Source: Atriophallophorus winterbourni (taxonomy: Eukaryota > Platyhelminthes > Trematoda > Plagiorchiida > Microphallidae). Taken from it: 64,000 bases of DNA. The stretch lies in NCBI GenBank assembly GCA_013407085.1, contig JACCGJ010005733.1, positions 47,416-111,415 of the forward strand, given 5' to 3'. Under the pieces are notes generated by a model. That model was not told the origin of the DNA. It ran no database searches and saw nothing but the letters and a program-made list of their open reading frames with translations. The position numbers and the translations under genes are program-made. Below, one piece after another: positions 44,601-55,595 of this stretch; the stretch's first letter is position 1; each line of letters begins with the position of its first letter.

Positions 44601-47600
44601 AAACCGTCTAAAACCGATAAAAATACAATTGCCTCGACAATTGAACACGATAGACGTGTAGCATTACACAATGGAAATAATCAGAATTCTTCGCGTAAAC
44701 TGCCTCCCATAGTCGAGTGTTGTAATCCGGTATCCAGGAGTAAAAATGAATGAACCATGTGGACCCTGATTGACGTGGTTATTCATCTGATAGAATAAAA
44801 AAGTATAAAGCCATTAATCCCTACCGTATAATTCTCAGTTCCGAGAAACCTCGAAAGGTCAACATTAGAATTCATTCATGCAGACCACAGCTCACGCTCA
44901 GCGTAATTTGTAAAAACTTACCAGAGTCGATAGATACACTTTTCACATTAAGGCGAGCACATGAGCTCAATGAATGGACTGAACTTTTTACACACGTACT
45001 AAAAAATATTGTCGTCTACAGAATCGCGTTTAACCGGGCTGACTTTGTAAAGTTTATACGAACTGTGATGAAGCCAAAGCACAACAAATCGTATCGATTG
45101 TGTGCAAGATTGAATTTCCCGTCGGATGCTACGTTTCTAGTGCACGTCTGGTTAAGCCGCCTAGCGAGACTGCCAAAAATACGCCAGGGGAGGCTAATCT
45201 GGATTCTATAACAGCAAGTTTGGATAATTGTTTTCGAAATCTCCAAGGCCAAGAGCTTTCATATCTATTTGGCAAACGTCTTTGTAACGCAAGTGCGGTC
45301 TGCCCAATGGTCGAATTCCTAATTGCAACTCACCATGGAGTAGATCTTTCGGAATACGACCATTATCCATTCAGTAGACACGCGGCGATGTCGTAATAGG
45401 GTGAACATTCTATGTATACCATCTTTTGAAATCACTTCAGCATTAGTCACTATGTCCATCCACGATATGTTCAAGATACGACGGATGCTTCGTAGATGGA
45501 AAGCATTCAGCTTCCGTTCGTGTCTTGCGTGGGGTGGTCCAGGTTTCACTGCCGTATAGTAAAGCATTTAGTACGCACGCGCTGTATACCATCATCTTTG
45601 TCTTTACAGTCAGCGTGCGGTTGGCCCAAACACGAGAGTTCAATCTTGACAAAATGACAGCTGCTATACCAATCCGCTTATCAATCTCCGTGTCGAGCGA
45701 GAGGTTATCCGCAATGGTTGAAACAATATATGTGAAATAATGTACTGGTTCAAGCTGACAGTTTCCAACAGTGATAATTGGAGGCTATACAGTTTCTTAT
45801 CCAAGGATTTTGGTCTTGCTTATGCTGATTGTTAGACCAAAGTCTTTCCATGCCGACGAAAAACAGTCCAATAGCGACTTAAGGTTCTCTTGGAAGTGAG
45901 CATCGTCGGCAAACTGCAGGTCACGGATTAGCACATTTCGTGCCTTGGTTTGTGCTCTCAACCGGTTCAGGTTGAAAAGCTTACCATCACTTCGCGTGCG
46001 TAGGTAAATGCATTCTGTCCTCGCCGTAGAAGCGGGCTTCAGAAGTAAAGCAAAGAAAATGCCAAAAAGGCGTGGGAGCAAGAACACAACCTTATTTGGA
46101 GTAAGTCGGATGTTGAATAACGCAGGTATTAGAGTAACATATAACGGAGGTAGAACTCTCCTCTCCTTATTAATGCATCTTAAAGATAAGACTCCTTTAG
46201 GTTGTGCGACCAACTTCATCTACAAAATTAAATGCAAGCTTTGCGCGGGTGTTTACATTGGGCAAACGTCTAGAGAACTTGGCATTAGGGTAAACGTGCA
46301 TAGGAAACGTGTAGGAATGCAACCCCACAATCCCATTGAATATCAATCACTGATTCGGGATTCTGCCCTAGCTGAACACGTGCAAGACAATGGACACAGA
46401 GTAGATCTTGATAACGTGAAAGTGATAAGAGGGGGTGTGAAATCTTATAGTGAAACACTTCATGCCGAGGCATTTGAAATAACGATGGCTGGGGCGAATG
46501 CGGTGAACAAGGTTGATGGGGCGGATACCTCAACAATCTGGCGTTCGGTTTTACATTTCACCATGAACACTGTTCGTACCGACACACTTGGGCTAACGAA
46601 GGTTCTGTGTTCAGAAGCGAAACGTTATCAAAAAACTTGCTATAACCGATTCATTCCAAACATTATTTTCATGATTATGGACTCCCGATGGGTCTCGAAT
46701 ATTTTCAAATACCTTTCAAACAACCTTATTTGAATTTCAAAGTTTTCTGAACTGAAACCTTGAAATGGCCTGAGCCATTCATGCCAGAGTGGAACCAAAT
46801 AACGAGTTTGAGCAGTCTTGGCGAGCGGCCTATCAGATCAAGCATGTTGAAAAGACCCTCCCGGCTGACGTAGTCGAATGCCTTCTTTAAATTAATAAAA
46901 ACAGGGAGAAAGATCATGTCAACGGTTGATCTTCCCCTGCGGAAGTCACATTGAAATTCAGAGTAAATTCTATCTGCTAAAACTTGTAGCTGGATCTGTA
47001 AGACTTTAGCAAACAATTCGCCTACAACATTCTGAAGGGAAATTCCTCTGTAATTGTTGAAGTAGCCTCTATCACCCTTATTCTCAAAAAGAATGATGAT
47101 GTTTGTGTCTCGCATCTGTTGTGGGACACACTCCTCCTGCCAGCACTGAAGTAGCAAATGGTGAATAGGTTGTAATAATGCTGTTCTACAGCATTTGATG
47201 AGCTTTGATGGAATGACGTCGTCACCACGGGCCTTCCCATGCGCTATGCGGTCGATTGCCCTATTGAGATCATGAAGAGTAGGAGGAGTATCTAGATGTT
47301 CAATGGTTGGCAAGCGTTCAACATTTTCATGTACATGCCGTAAAACCGTACTTTCACTAGAGTAAAAAGAGGAGAAATGCTCTACCCATCCTTTCATCTG
47401 CTGAGTTTTGTCGACAATCGACTTACATACCTGGAAACCAAATTACCCAAACATATATTTTCGATCGAAATTTCTTCTCTCCATGTAACAAAAAAATTAC
47501 TTTTGCTCCTCCTTTGAAACACGTGGACGCGAACATTAAAATCCGATTTCATCAACGTTGTATATGTATATTCTATGGTATTTTCCAGATATTTGCTTTG

Positions 47601-48762
47601 TTAATCATAAATCTTTAATCTTTAATCTTGATGTGGAACAAACTAGTAATTTATGTTCTACCGAGTATTTCTCAAAATTTCAATCACAAACGGAATTAGA
47701 AAATAACAGCTTTTATGATTTTCTGCTCTGTTCACATGCTAGCACACGTTTACAAAAGTTGCAGCTCTACGAAAAAACGTTGAATACATAACCGACATGG
47801 AATATTGTCCTTCGTACATAGAAAGATTTTCTAGTGAATTCTATCAACGCAGCGTGTTGGCTGGCAGGAACAAAGAATGTAAATTATAAGTGAAAGATTT
47901 TATATCAATTCTAGCATAACGCATGCATTCCAAGATTGCCAGATGCGCGTCAAATTTAACTTTCCTTAGATATAAGAAAATCTTTTGTAAATCTTAACAG
48001 TGTTTGGTGATAGTGTAATAGATTAGAGATAATTTCGAAATAGCAGGTCAATTTAGCGATTGTAACAATCGATACCCCTTACATTTTTTCTCGAATTGTT
48101 TGAAATTAACTCTAGCTTATATAAAATGTAAATGGTTAATTTTTATCATAGATTATTCGTTATATACTCACAGTTGGTATCGATGGATTATGCATTGGTC
48201 CGCCATATACGCAATGAAGAATTTGTTGATAAGGCATGGGCTGATTTGGGTTATATTGTCCGAAACCCGAGGGCTCAAATTCACTCAAAGGAGGGGCGCT
48301 TGGGGAAGCCCTGTCCATCTGTTCTGTATAATCATGGCCAGCTGTAAATTTGGGCGTTGAAGCACTTCCGTGTGCATGTATGTTATTCCAATTTCCTGAA
48401 GGTCCGTATTGTATGTTTGAACCAGGAGGAACGAGCATTTGAACGTTAGGGTGACTGATTTGTCTCAAAGATTGCGGGTCGTTCAAACTCAGATGCGGAA
48501 GGTAACTTGACGAGTTTGAATGGCGATGAATGACTGCAGGACTGCGGTTTGCGTAATTTCGATGAGCATTTTGATGATAACTGTCTAATTGCTTCGGCTC
48601 GATTTGAGCAGGATAGTAGTTTACTGGTGGATACTTGAAGGGACCAGCGTCTCGCCTTTGCATTGAATGTGCTCGGGCGTATGATTCATCTTGAAAAGTA
48701 TTTGGAATGAAATCATCTCTTTTTATTCCCCAGTCATGGATCTCGTGCGGATTTGGATACAT
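35685..48762 (-). CDS. Annexin, copy 2 (six reconstructed coding exons)
   Basis: Exons, 5' to 3' on the minus strand: 48762-48172, 42167-41786, 40069-39879, 38492-38279, 36716-36535 and 35735-35685, about 536 residues with the same splice sites and phases as copy 1. The N-terminal frame is open further upstream, to 48858, because TAC stands where copy 1 has TAA; the ATG at 48762 (MYPNP) is chosen by comparison with A7/A11-type starts. It carries FIPNTFQDESYARAHS in the N-terminal exon, absent from copy 1. Exon 2 is identical to copy 1. Exon 3 differs by A to V, T to M, KC to TS and K to E. Exon 5 has six replacements and one silent change. Calcium loops are degenerate as in copy 1. Confidence 0.88.
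36535..36716 (-). CDS. Annexin copy 2, exon 5: repeat IV, fast-changing
   Basis: Against copy 1, seven base differences in 182 bp give M to L, S to F, F to I, S to N, L to Q and T to A, plus one silent change (GCT to GCG). All lie in the second half of the repeat (KLSRIIITQAEADMFQIKQ onward). The splice borders and the LYKSMKG block are unchanged. Confidence 0.85.
36840..37150 (-). repeat. Tandem hammerhead-bearing pair, core 2
   Basis: This is the counterpart of 12120-12435. The motif at 37091-37130 (minus strand) has ACCAC, CTGATGGCAG-CAAA-CTGCC, AGAAACCAGTT and GTGG, so stem I and stem II both pair, although the A of CTGATGA is lost. This copy is closer to a foldable ribozyme than its core 1 counterpart. 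Confidence 0.6.
38900..39105 (-). repeat. Retrozyme-like repeat, truncated in core 2
   Basis: Same element as 14165-14470 but lacking about 108 bp from the stem-II loop outward; the deletion joins CCTGCT to TTCTCTT. Confidence 0.6.
40840..40995 (+). repeat. SINE-like repeat with hammerhead-like core, core 2
   Basis: Counterpart of 16190-16345; CTGATGTACTC at 40950, GAAACTGGAG at 40971. Confidence 0.45.
42361..42760 (-). mobile_element. Two RTE-like 3'-end fragments, core 2
   Basis: Counterparts of 17711-17893 and 17965-18110 (now 42361-42543 and 42615-42760), with the same spacing. Confidence 0.7.
44330..45250 (+). pseudogene. CR1-like ORF1 relics, core 2
   Basis: Counterparts of the two relics at 19680-20600 (PGLCYVCSAC at about 44480; second relic ending at 45250). 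Confidence 0.5.
45251..46092 (-). mobile_element. RTE-like element, 3' half of split copy, core 2
   Basis: Counterpart of 20601-21438. It keeps LQFADDAHF (catalytic Asp pair present), whereas core 1 has FVDD. It retains LLKPASTARTE where the core 1 copy has lost about 20 bp. Confidence 0.8.
46093..46734 (+). mobile_element. Penelope-like element 3' part nested in RTE, core 2
   Basis: Same insertion point and same AACCTTATTTG flanks as at 21439, so the nested insertion predates the core duplication. Its GIY-YIG frame (to 46733) is intact: FIYKIKCKLC, GVYIGQTSREL, SALAEHVQDNGHRVD, EAFEITMAGANAVNK. An upstream continuation of the frame to 46008 is read-through from RTE DNA. Confidence 0.82.
46588..46631 (+). 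ncRNA. Degenerate hammerhead in Penelope-like 3' region, core 2
   Basis: TTGGG, CTAACGA, GGTTCTG-TGTT-CAGAAGC, GAAACGTT, ATCAA. Stem I has lost pairing next to the core (G opposite A), unlike the core 1 copy. Confidence 0.5.
46735..47412 (-). mobile_element. RTE-like element, 5' half of split copy, core 2
   Basis: The frame is open over 223 codons (46726-47397), longer than in core 1: SVFYSSESTVL-type start, DDVIPSKLIKCC, MRDTNIIILFENKGD, FRRGRSTVDMIF, FINLKKAFDYVSREGL. It still lacks endonuclease and catalytic parts on this side. Confidence 0.8.
47413..48171. other. Annexin copy 2 intron 1, unique part, no gene seen
   Basis: Counterpart of 22777-23517; AT-rich and without recognisable features. 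Confidence 0.5.
48172..48762 (-). CDS. Annexin copy 2, exon 1: Pro/Asn/Gln/Tyr-rich N-terminal domain
   Basis: 197 residues, MYPNPHEIHDWGIK onward, low complexity, with SAPPLSEFEPSGFGQYNPNQP near the end. Donor gtgagt after ACT, phase 0. The frame remains open for 32 codons upstream to a Met at 48858; a cag at the edge of that region (before ACGGGTCACTTGG) could be an acceptor here but is mutated in core 1. Confidence 0.78.
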
Positions 48763-50118
48763 TCTATTTCCGCTAACGATGTACTCTCTGTCCAAGTGAC
48801 CCGTCTGTATGGAATCAATATAATTTAGCGTAGATGTGAATATTAAGCAACCAACCAAAACATTGATTCAAGGTCAGTCGAGAGTGAAACAGAAGAATGT
48901 TGAAATATTAAGTTTGTAATGGAATGATGTTCGGTAGAAATTCAATGGATTGTTCCGGAGCTTTGAGCAAAATAGAATGGAGCGTAATTTTCAAAAATTC
49001 ATTTTTTAACAATCGATCGATTAAAAGTTATAATTCTTGCAACTTGTTCCCCACTCTATTCATGACATAGTACAGTGTTCATGAAAGGAGGATGAGGCAA
49101 CATGATATAAATAAAATGGAAGTCAGATTATAAATATATATACATATATATATGAAAGTAACGCAGATATTTCCATTGTAGTCGAATGATTAAACAATTG
49201 AAACGCCAATTATTGAAAGTGAACAAATGTTAAACGTGCGTATTTGACGTCGTGCGTTCTGTGTTCGCTGAGCTGGCATTGCAGCAGTACGATGTTCAGG
49301 TATCAAGCTAGAAAACATTCGAAGTATTTGTAATCGCTGTGTCTTCGGATTTGTATACGCTGTTCGTTCTGTTCCTTTCCTCATAATTGGATGTTCTCAA
49401 GGTCACATGACTCAACAGTCAGTTCCGCATTGGCACACACACGTCGCCCAATTGAACGTGTTGATTTAATGACGGCGTTGTGGCGTGCCACCTTTCGATA
49501 AATTACCGTATGTAGCGCGTGCGTTCCCAGCAATGTCCGTGGCTCCATTCCAGTTTATTTGATGTTTTCTTGGTCAACGTGAATTGACATTAGCGAGTTG
49601 TATTCTTGCCTCCTCACTGCTGATTGGTGTTCACTTAGTCTGATGACGTCATCTAGCTTAATGACAAAACGTCCAACTGTTACAAAGCAACTCAGTGATC
49701 ACAGAATGCACAATATCCAATCCCTGCGTCATAATTATTCCATTCATTACGCATTTGACCTTCGTTGATGTAATACACGAATGGAGGCAAAGCATTCGGT
49801 CGAATTGGAGCAATGGAAACGGGTAACAAGATGAACAAGAATGCGTAAGAGTTAGGATGATGTGTGTGCCCTGGTGTGCTGAACGCTTGAATGACTGTTG
49901 AAAAAAATAGAACAATATTTTCGTTGCTTTCGGATTATAACCTCCATAAACATCGAAGAACGAAGTCGATTTTTTGTAGGTTGCAATGTTTTCGCACATC
50001 ACGCTTATTCTCAATAGTTTTCACACTGAACAGCCGATTGGCTTAACGCTGGAACTACATAGATGACTACTGTCCTGGAAGAGACGCGGTTAGCATCGCC
50101 GGTGTCTGAACGAACACT
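48763..50118 (-). promoter_or_regulatory. Upstream region of annexin copy 2
   Basis: Counterpart of 24064-25449, with an AT microsatellite near 49128-49153 and the identical 90 bp block at 49910-50000. It ends at CGAACACT, where CR1 element A begins. Confidence 0.35.
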
Positions 50119-50239
50119 GCAGTTTATCGTCATCACGCTATTCATTGTTGATCGATCGGTCGAAACACTACGTGTGAACAGCGTTGAAATTTTTCCTGAC
50201 CGAATGACCCTGAAAATGCGATAAAGCACCTCGCAATGC

Positions 50240-50866
50240 GTGTGTGAGGTTTGCCGAAAGGTTGTAAGCCCCAAGTCGAGATGTGTCACATGTTACGATT
50301 GCTTGTCAAAGGTGCATGCAAAATGTGATAAGTCGTTGACCCCAGACGTGGTAGCGATTATTAATGGAGACATTTGTCCCGGTGTCTGTTATGTTTGCCA
50401 AGTTTGCAAAAACAAACCAAAGGTGACATCTTCCGAAGCGAAGACCACTGATAACACAATCGAGACACGTCTAAATGGCTTAGAATATAGATTAAAAACA
50501 CTTATTGAACGCATAATGAACACGACAAAAATACCATTATTGCCGCACTCAGAGACCACTACCGAAAATTCAACAGAGAATTTGTCACATTCGAGCAGGC
50601 CGACATTTGTCCAGATAACTGCGCAAAAGCTGACCAAAACTAAAAAGGATTCTTCAGCGATGCACAAATGTCACGGAAATCAGAAAGAAATCCACATAGC
50701 CACGGACTCAATCTATAAACCAAAACCCACACGTATAAACCTCAGTGTGATATGTACCAACGTGACCGAGTCACAGGAAACGCTAATCGAAGCCAAACAG
50801 AAGCACGACTTAGTGGAGTGGCATAATCTTTGTAGTCATCAATTGTTTGGCTACACCGTCACATGA
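50240..50866 (+). pseudogene. CR1-like ORF1, PHD-type zinc finger protein
   Basis: CR1 ORF1 proteins bind the element RNA. Seen: CEVC, CVTCYDCLSKVHAKC and CYVCQVC, spaced as a C4-H-C3 PHD-like finger in residues 1-55; a helical segment TRLNGLEYRLKTLIERI near residue 80; a Ser/Thr/Lys-rich linker; and RINLSVICTNVTES near the end. The ORF continues in other frames at 50863-51105 (WERMTTKKYREENNPRS, VLLGVPDY) and 51190-51552, so it is frameshifted at least twice. Confidence 0.72.
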
Positions 50867-51630
50867 TTTCACCCCGCAAAAATGATCCACGTCTTTTAAA
50901 AGTAACGTTGAAATCAGCTGAGGATGTGGAAAACGTACTTTTAAATGCTTACAAGCTTAGAGATGTTTCCAATTCTACAAGTCGTATCGTTCCAGATCTA
51001 CAATGGTGGGAGCGAATGACGACAAAGAAATATCGTGAGGAAAATAATCCAAGAAGTATCGTACTTCTGGGTGTTCCAGATTACGCTGCAGACGATCCTT
51101 CTTAAAAGTTTGAGCACGATCACAAATAGTGGAAATACTTAGCTGAAAAGATCGGCGTTAAAACATCCATACTTGTAAGCACTTTCAGGATGCCGATGTC
51201 TACAAACTATAAAGGGCAAGGTCCTAGCCCTCCGAAGCTAACCTTTTTGACAAACGAAATGACCGATAATGTCAAACGCGAATGGAAGTCAAACAGAAGA
51301 TATCTACCCCAAAAAGTAAAGTTAAGCTTGCCCAGGATAAAAAGCGAAATTCAGCAAACGGATAGTACTGATCAACCTACGTCAAGTGTCACAGTTCAAT
51401 TGGAACCTCATGTGCCACTTCAAAAAAAACGTGAGCATTCCGGCTCTGACAGAGTCGGATCCCCAATAACCTCTCATGATATGAACACTACAAACTTTAT
51501 TGATTGTTTATATACAAACACACAAAGTCTCTCTAGCAAATTGCTGAAATAAACAGCTTACACCCCGTCATTAACAATAACTTCGGTTTACACCCCGTCA
51601 TTACTCGGTGACGTAATTTACCCACCATCT

Positions 51631-52290
51631 TTGACACGTACTCAAATTACCTGCTCAAATGAACCGTCTTTGCTGTCAACATCGGCTGTCAAATTTTTGT
51701 ATACGAATGCCCAATGCTTGACAAACAAACTACACGAATTGACTGAACTAACTACCACACACTCGCCAGACGTGATTGCTGTAACTGAGACATGGTTTCA
51801 TCCAACTTTAACAGACAATGAAGTTGCCATTGAAGGTATGTCTCTACTTCGTCGCGATCGCCTGACTCGAGAAGGTGGTGTTGCGCTTTACCACATTCGG
51901 AGACTGCTCTGCCAAGAGATCACTGATGACAATTTACAACTGCAAGACACATTATGGTGTTTGCTGAATGTAACAGCAGGGGAAAAATGCCCTCAGCCCT
52001 CAGCCGACGAAGCCTACAATTCAGCATTACTTGCAAATATACACTTAGCGGCTACCAGATACCGCGGCAGACTTCTGCTGATCGGAGACTTTAATCTGCC
52101 GAATTTTAATGGAAATTCAGTTCATCCAGAAAATTCCTTAAATGCTTTATTTCAACAGTTGCTAGAAGAAATTCCACTCTACAACCATATTTTCAACAAT
52201 ACCCGATTTCGTGGTACCGATACGCAGTCTATCTTGGACCTAATACTGACAAATGAAGAGCAAGTGATTGAAAGTCTGACTCAATCATTT
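51631..52290 (+). pseudogene. CR1-like endonuclease domain (C-terminally deleted)
   Basis: Apurinic-type endonuclease: FLYTNAQCLTNK near residue 20, DVIAVTETWF (catalytic Glu), RGRLLLIGDFNLPN (catalytic Asp-Asn) and SILDLILTNEE. The final SDH block is missing because the frame jumps at about 52288 into RT sequence (YLRMTSKSGL, an out-of-frame FADDIKVW). Nicking activity would need the missing His. Confidence 0.78.
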
Positions 52291-52319
52291 TATTTGCGGA
52301 TGACATCAAAGTCTGGACT

Positions 52320-53114
52320 AGGATACGCACCATAGAAGATTGCCAAATTCTCCAAAAAGATATCGAAGCACTTCATAATTGGTTCTTGCGGAACTGCTTA
52401 CCATTCAACATCCAATAATGTAAAATGTTGAACGTCGGTAAATCATTCGAATTCACATACTCTCTGGGATCCCAGCAACTTTCATGGGTTACTTAGGAGA
52501 AAGACCTGGGCGGGTGGATTAGCAGTAACCTGAAGTCTTCACGGCACTGTTCTGTTGTATACAAAAAGTCCTGCCAAATCTTAGCATTGCTCAGAAGGAT
52601 CTTTGGTCGTTTCTCAAAGCAGATACTTCCACGTATAATTAACACCTATATCAGACCAACAATTGAGTATGCAGTTCAAGCATGGTCACCATGGTTACAA
52701 AAGGACATGACCTTGCTGCAACGGGTATACCACCGCGCTACAAAACTGGTGACCGGGCTATACAACAGGCCATACGAGGAGCGGATTGCAACAATTAACC
52801 TCTTTGACTTTTCGTACCGTCGTCTCAGGGGTGACTTGATCCTGCTTTTCAATATTCTGCATACAGTGGATCACCCACTCGAACACCTGTTTCATCGGCA
52901 AGAATCACGTTGTAGCAGATCGCATAGATACAAGTTAATTATTCCACACTCCAGATCAAATTGTCAAAGGTTTTTCTTAGCTGTCAGAGTCTGTTTTATA
53001 TGGAACTCCCTGCCGCCACATATCATTTGCGCAACAAGCCTGAACATGTTCAAGGCTGAACTTGACAAGTATATGTTGACTAAACCCAACCATGCACATG
53101 AATACACGTGCTGA
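52320..53114 (+). pseudogene. CR1-like RT C-terminal region
   Basis: EKDLGGWISSNLK, RIINTYIRPTIEYAVQAWSPWLQKD and YRRLRGDLILLFNILH are typical of the CR1 RT thumb and the region after it. The open part is 52587-53114, ending YMLTKPNHAHEYTC. The upstream part is frameshifted. Confidence 0.78.
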
Positions 53115-53241
53115 CTTTCCTTGTGTATAAAACATTTGTGTTGTTTTTATGAATTCCCTATATTTTTAATCTGTGGTTACTGTAAAGTATTTACTTTTTG
53201 GACCATTAAAACTTTGATTTACTTTGAATTACTTTGAATTA

Positions 53242-55595
53242 TGAAGCTCCAATAGGACTAAGTGACCAATTAGTTATTAAGTTTGACTATATTTGCCAGG
53301 AAATCAGAACAAGTGACATCAACAAGGTGATTAGAAAAATTGACTTTCCACAACTTAAATCTACTCTTATGAACGCCACAGACCCTGGTCTTAAGTCCGA
53401 CAACGTGCACGATCAGTGGCAGTGGATGATAACCGAACTTCAATTTGCCGTTGAAATGCACTCTCATTTTGTTCCAAAGGTGCAAAAAATGGATATACAT
53501 TTGTGCTGAGAAGCCGAACATGAAAATGGTTGACCTTGCGAAATGCTGCATGGCGTGCTCATCGACATGATACCACTGTTGAGAGTTGGGAGACATTCCG
53601 TTTGCTGAGAAATAAGGTAAACAAACTTGTTATTGATGACAAACTGAATTATCAAAATCATTTACTCAACAAAATGGAATCCAACCCCAACATTCTCTAC
53701 CAGATCATAAATAACCGGTCAAGGGTGAAACCAGGAGTTGCTGCTCTAAAGACACGTGATGGAACAACAACCACAGCATCTCAATCTGCCGAAGTTCTAG
53801 CCCATTTCTTCTCCACTGTCTTCAGCCCACGAAACACCGTTATCTGTCCCTTAACTCCCGTCATCTCACCCGAAAATGTTTTACAACAACTAACTATTAC
53901 ATCGGAGAGTGTCCTCCGCACATTGCTAAATCTCAACACGAGAAAATCTCCCGGAGCCGACGAAATTACCCCGTTGATTCCTAAAAACTGTGCTTATACT
54001 TTGTGTACGCCTCTCACATACTTGTTTAACCTCTCTTTAACCCAAAGTTTCGTTCCATGTGATTGGAAGAATGGCATCATTACCCCCATCCACAAAGGAG
54101 GAAACCGTTCCGAAGTATCCAACTATCGACCAGTAACACTACTACCGGTGATCTCTAAAGTGATGGAGCGCCTCGTAGCAAACAGCGTCACGAAACATCT
54201 GGAAGACAATTGCTTGCTCGCAGTCGAACAACACGGCTTCAGAAAAAGACACTCTTGCCTTTCAAACCTTATGCTCGCCCTCGATGACTGGACACAAGCT
54301 GTAGACAAAGGTCTCACAGTACACGCTTGTTATCTTGATATGTCAAAAGCATTCGATCGTGTCAACCACAGTCTGTTACTACAAAAGATGGAGCTATGTG
54401 GAATCAAGGGTTCATTACTAGCCTGGTTTGAGGATTATCTCCGAGACCGTGTCATTCGAGTGAGGGTTGATGGTGCTTTGTCACGACCTATTGCAGTAAC
54501 GAGTGGGGTGCCGCAGGGATCAGTGCTTGGACCACTTCTTTTCCTGATGTATGTCAACGACTTACCTAAACTTGTTCGCTGCAAAATCTTGTTATTTGCG
54601 GATGACATCAAGCTGTGGACACAAGTACGTACAACTGAGGATTGCAGAGAGCTTCAGCTGGACCTCGATGCCTTACAAGACTGGTAAGTTAGAAATGAAC
54701 TACCTTTCAATGTCAGAAAATGCAAGGTATTGATTGTTGGAAGACATTTCGAGTACTCCTACACCCTTGGTTCCCATATTCTTGAAAGCACTGACAAGGA
54801 GAAGGACTTGGGTGTGTGGGTGAGCAGCACATTGAAACCGTCACATAACGACACAGATGTCTATGAAAAGACGTCACGAGTATTGCTACTGCTGAAACGC
54901 GTGTTCGTAAGTTTCACTAAGCAAACCGTTCATCAAATAATTAATACGTACTTGAGGCCAACCATGGAGTATGCGGTTCAGGCTTGGTCACGCTGGCTAC
55001 AGAAGGACATCAGCCTCTTGCAGAGAATATATCATCGGACTACCAAGCTCGTACGCGGTTTAAAGCACAAACAATACGAAGATCGTATTGCAAGTCTCAA
55101 TCTATTCGACTTTCGCTACCGCCGTCTTAGAGGTGATTTGATACTTATGTTCAATATACTGCATACCCCCAACCATCCCCTAAAACAACTATTCACGCGA
55201 CTACCACCTAGAACCAGCCGGAGTCACGACTAAACAGTACATATTCCCGACTCGAAACTAAACTGTCGAAGGTACTTTATTCCGTACGTTTATGCTTTAC
55301 CTGGAACTCCCTATCTTGTAATGTTGCACATTCACCCACCTTGGATATATTCAAATCGAATTTGGACAATTTCATGTTGACCAATCCAAACTTTGAACCC
55401 ATATATTTTACACCATAAAAGCTTTGAACTTTGAAACCGGTTTCTGTCCAATGGATTTTTACTTGATTCCTGAACTGCTCAGTAAGCAAACAAATTCCGT
55501 TTTTCTACCCATGTTATTCGTAACTTCCATATTATTATGTGGTTATTGTCAAGCTATATGCTTCTTAGACCATTAAAATTGAATTGAATTGAATT
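53242..55595 (+). mobile_element. CR1-like element B (right pair), 5'-truncated
   Basis: It starts within the endonuclease end (APIGLSDQLVIKFDYIC) directly after the tail of element A and ends in GAATT repeats at the core 3 border. The left-pair copy at 6051-7870 has the same 5' truncation, so the pair was copied as a unit. Confidence 0.85.
53530..54687 (+). pseudogene. CR1-like reverse transcriptase domain, largely intact
   Basis: 385 open codons. Motifs in order: SAEVLAHFFSTVF, TRKSPGADEITPLI, FVPCDWKNGIITPIHKGG, NYRPVTLLPVISKVMERLV, QHGFRKRHSCLSNLM, CYLDMSKAFDRVNHSLL (first Asp), SGVPQGSVLGPLLFLMYVNDL, LLFADDIKLW (catalytic Asp pair). It is the only RT core in the window with every catalytic residue in one frame. 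A TAA follows DLDALQDW where the homologous frame continues, so the protein is truncated. 54730-55233 holds the rest (EKDLGVWVSSTLK, INTYLRPTMEYAVQAW). Confidence 0.85.

Larger units (their letters stand above)
32319..50118. repeat. Segmental duplication core 2 (17.8 kb) with annexin copy 2
   Basis: Colinear with core 1. Main differences are the hammerhead array at 33815-34150, a 108 bp deletion near 39100, an 18 bp insertion near 39382 and many substitutions outside 40960-42240. The left flank (32270-32318) keeps the SINE-like sequence that the CR1 tail replaces in cores 1 and 3. Confidence 0.9.
50119..53241 (+). mobile_element. CR1-like element A (right pair), near full-length 5' end, internally deleted
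   Basis: It begins at the core 2 border and contains a short 5'UTR, ORF1 (50240-51552 in pieces), the endonuclease (51631 onward) and, after a deletion, the RT C-terminus, ending in two ACTTTGAATT tails. The deletion near 52288 joins the endonuclease directly to the FADD block. This is the uninterrupted version of the element at 1-183 and 5749-6050. Confidence 0.85.

Noticed and set aside
50240..50866. Host PHD-finger chromatin gene
   Set aside because: The context is a CR1 element (endonuclease and RT downstream on the same strand), and related relics at 19680 and 28500 are also in retroelement debris.
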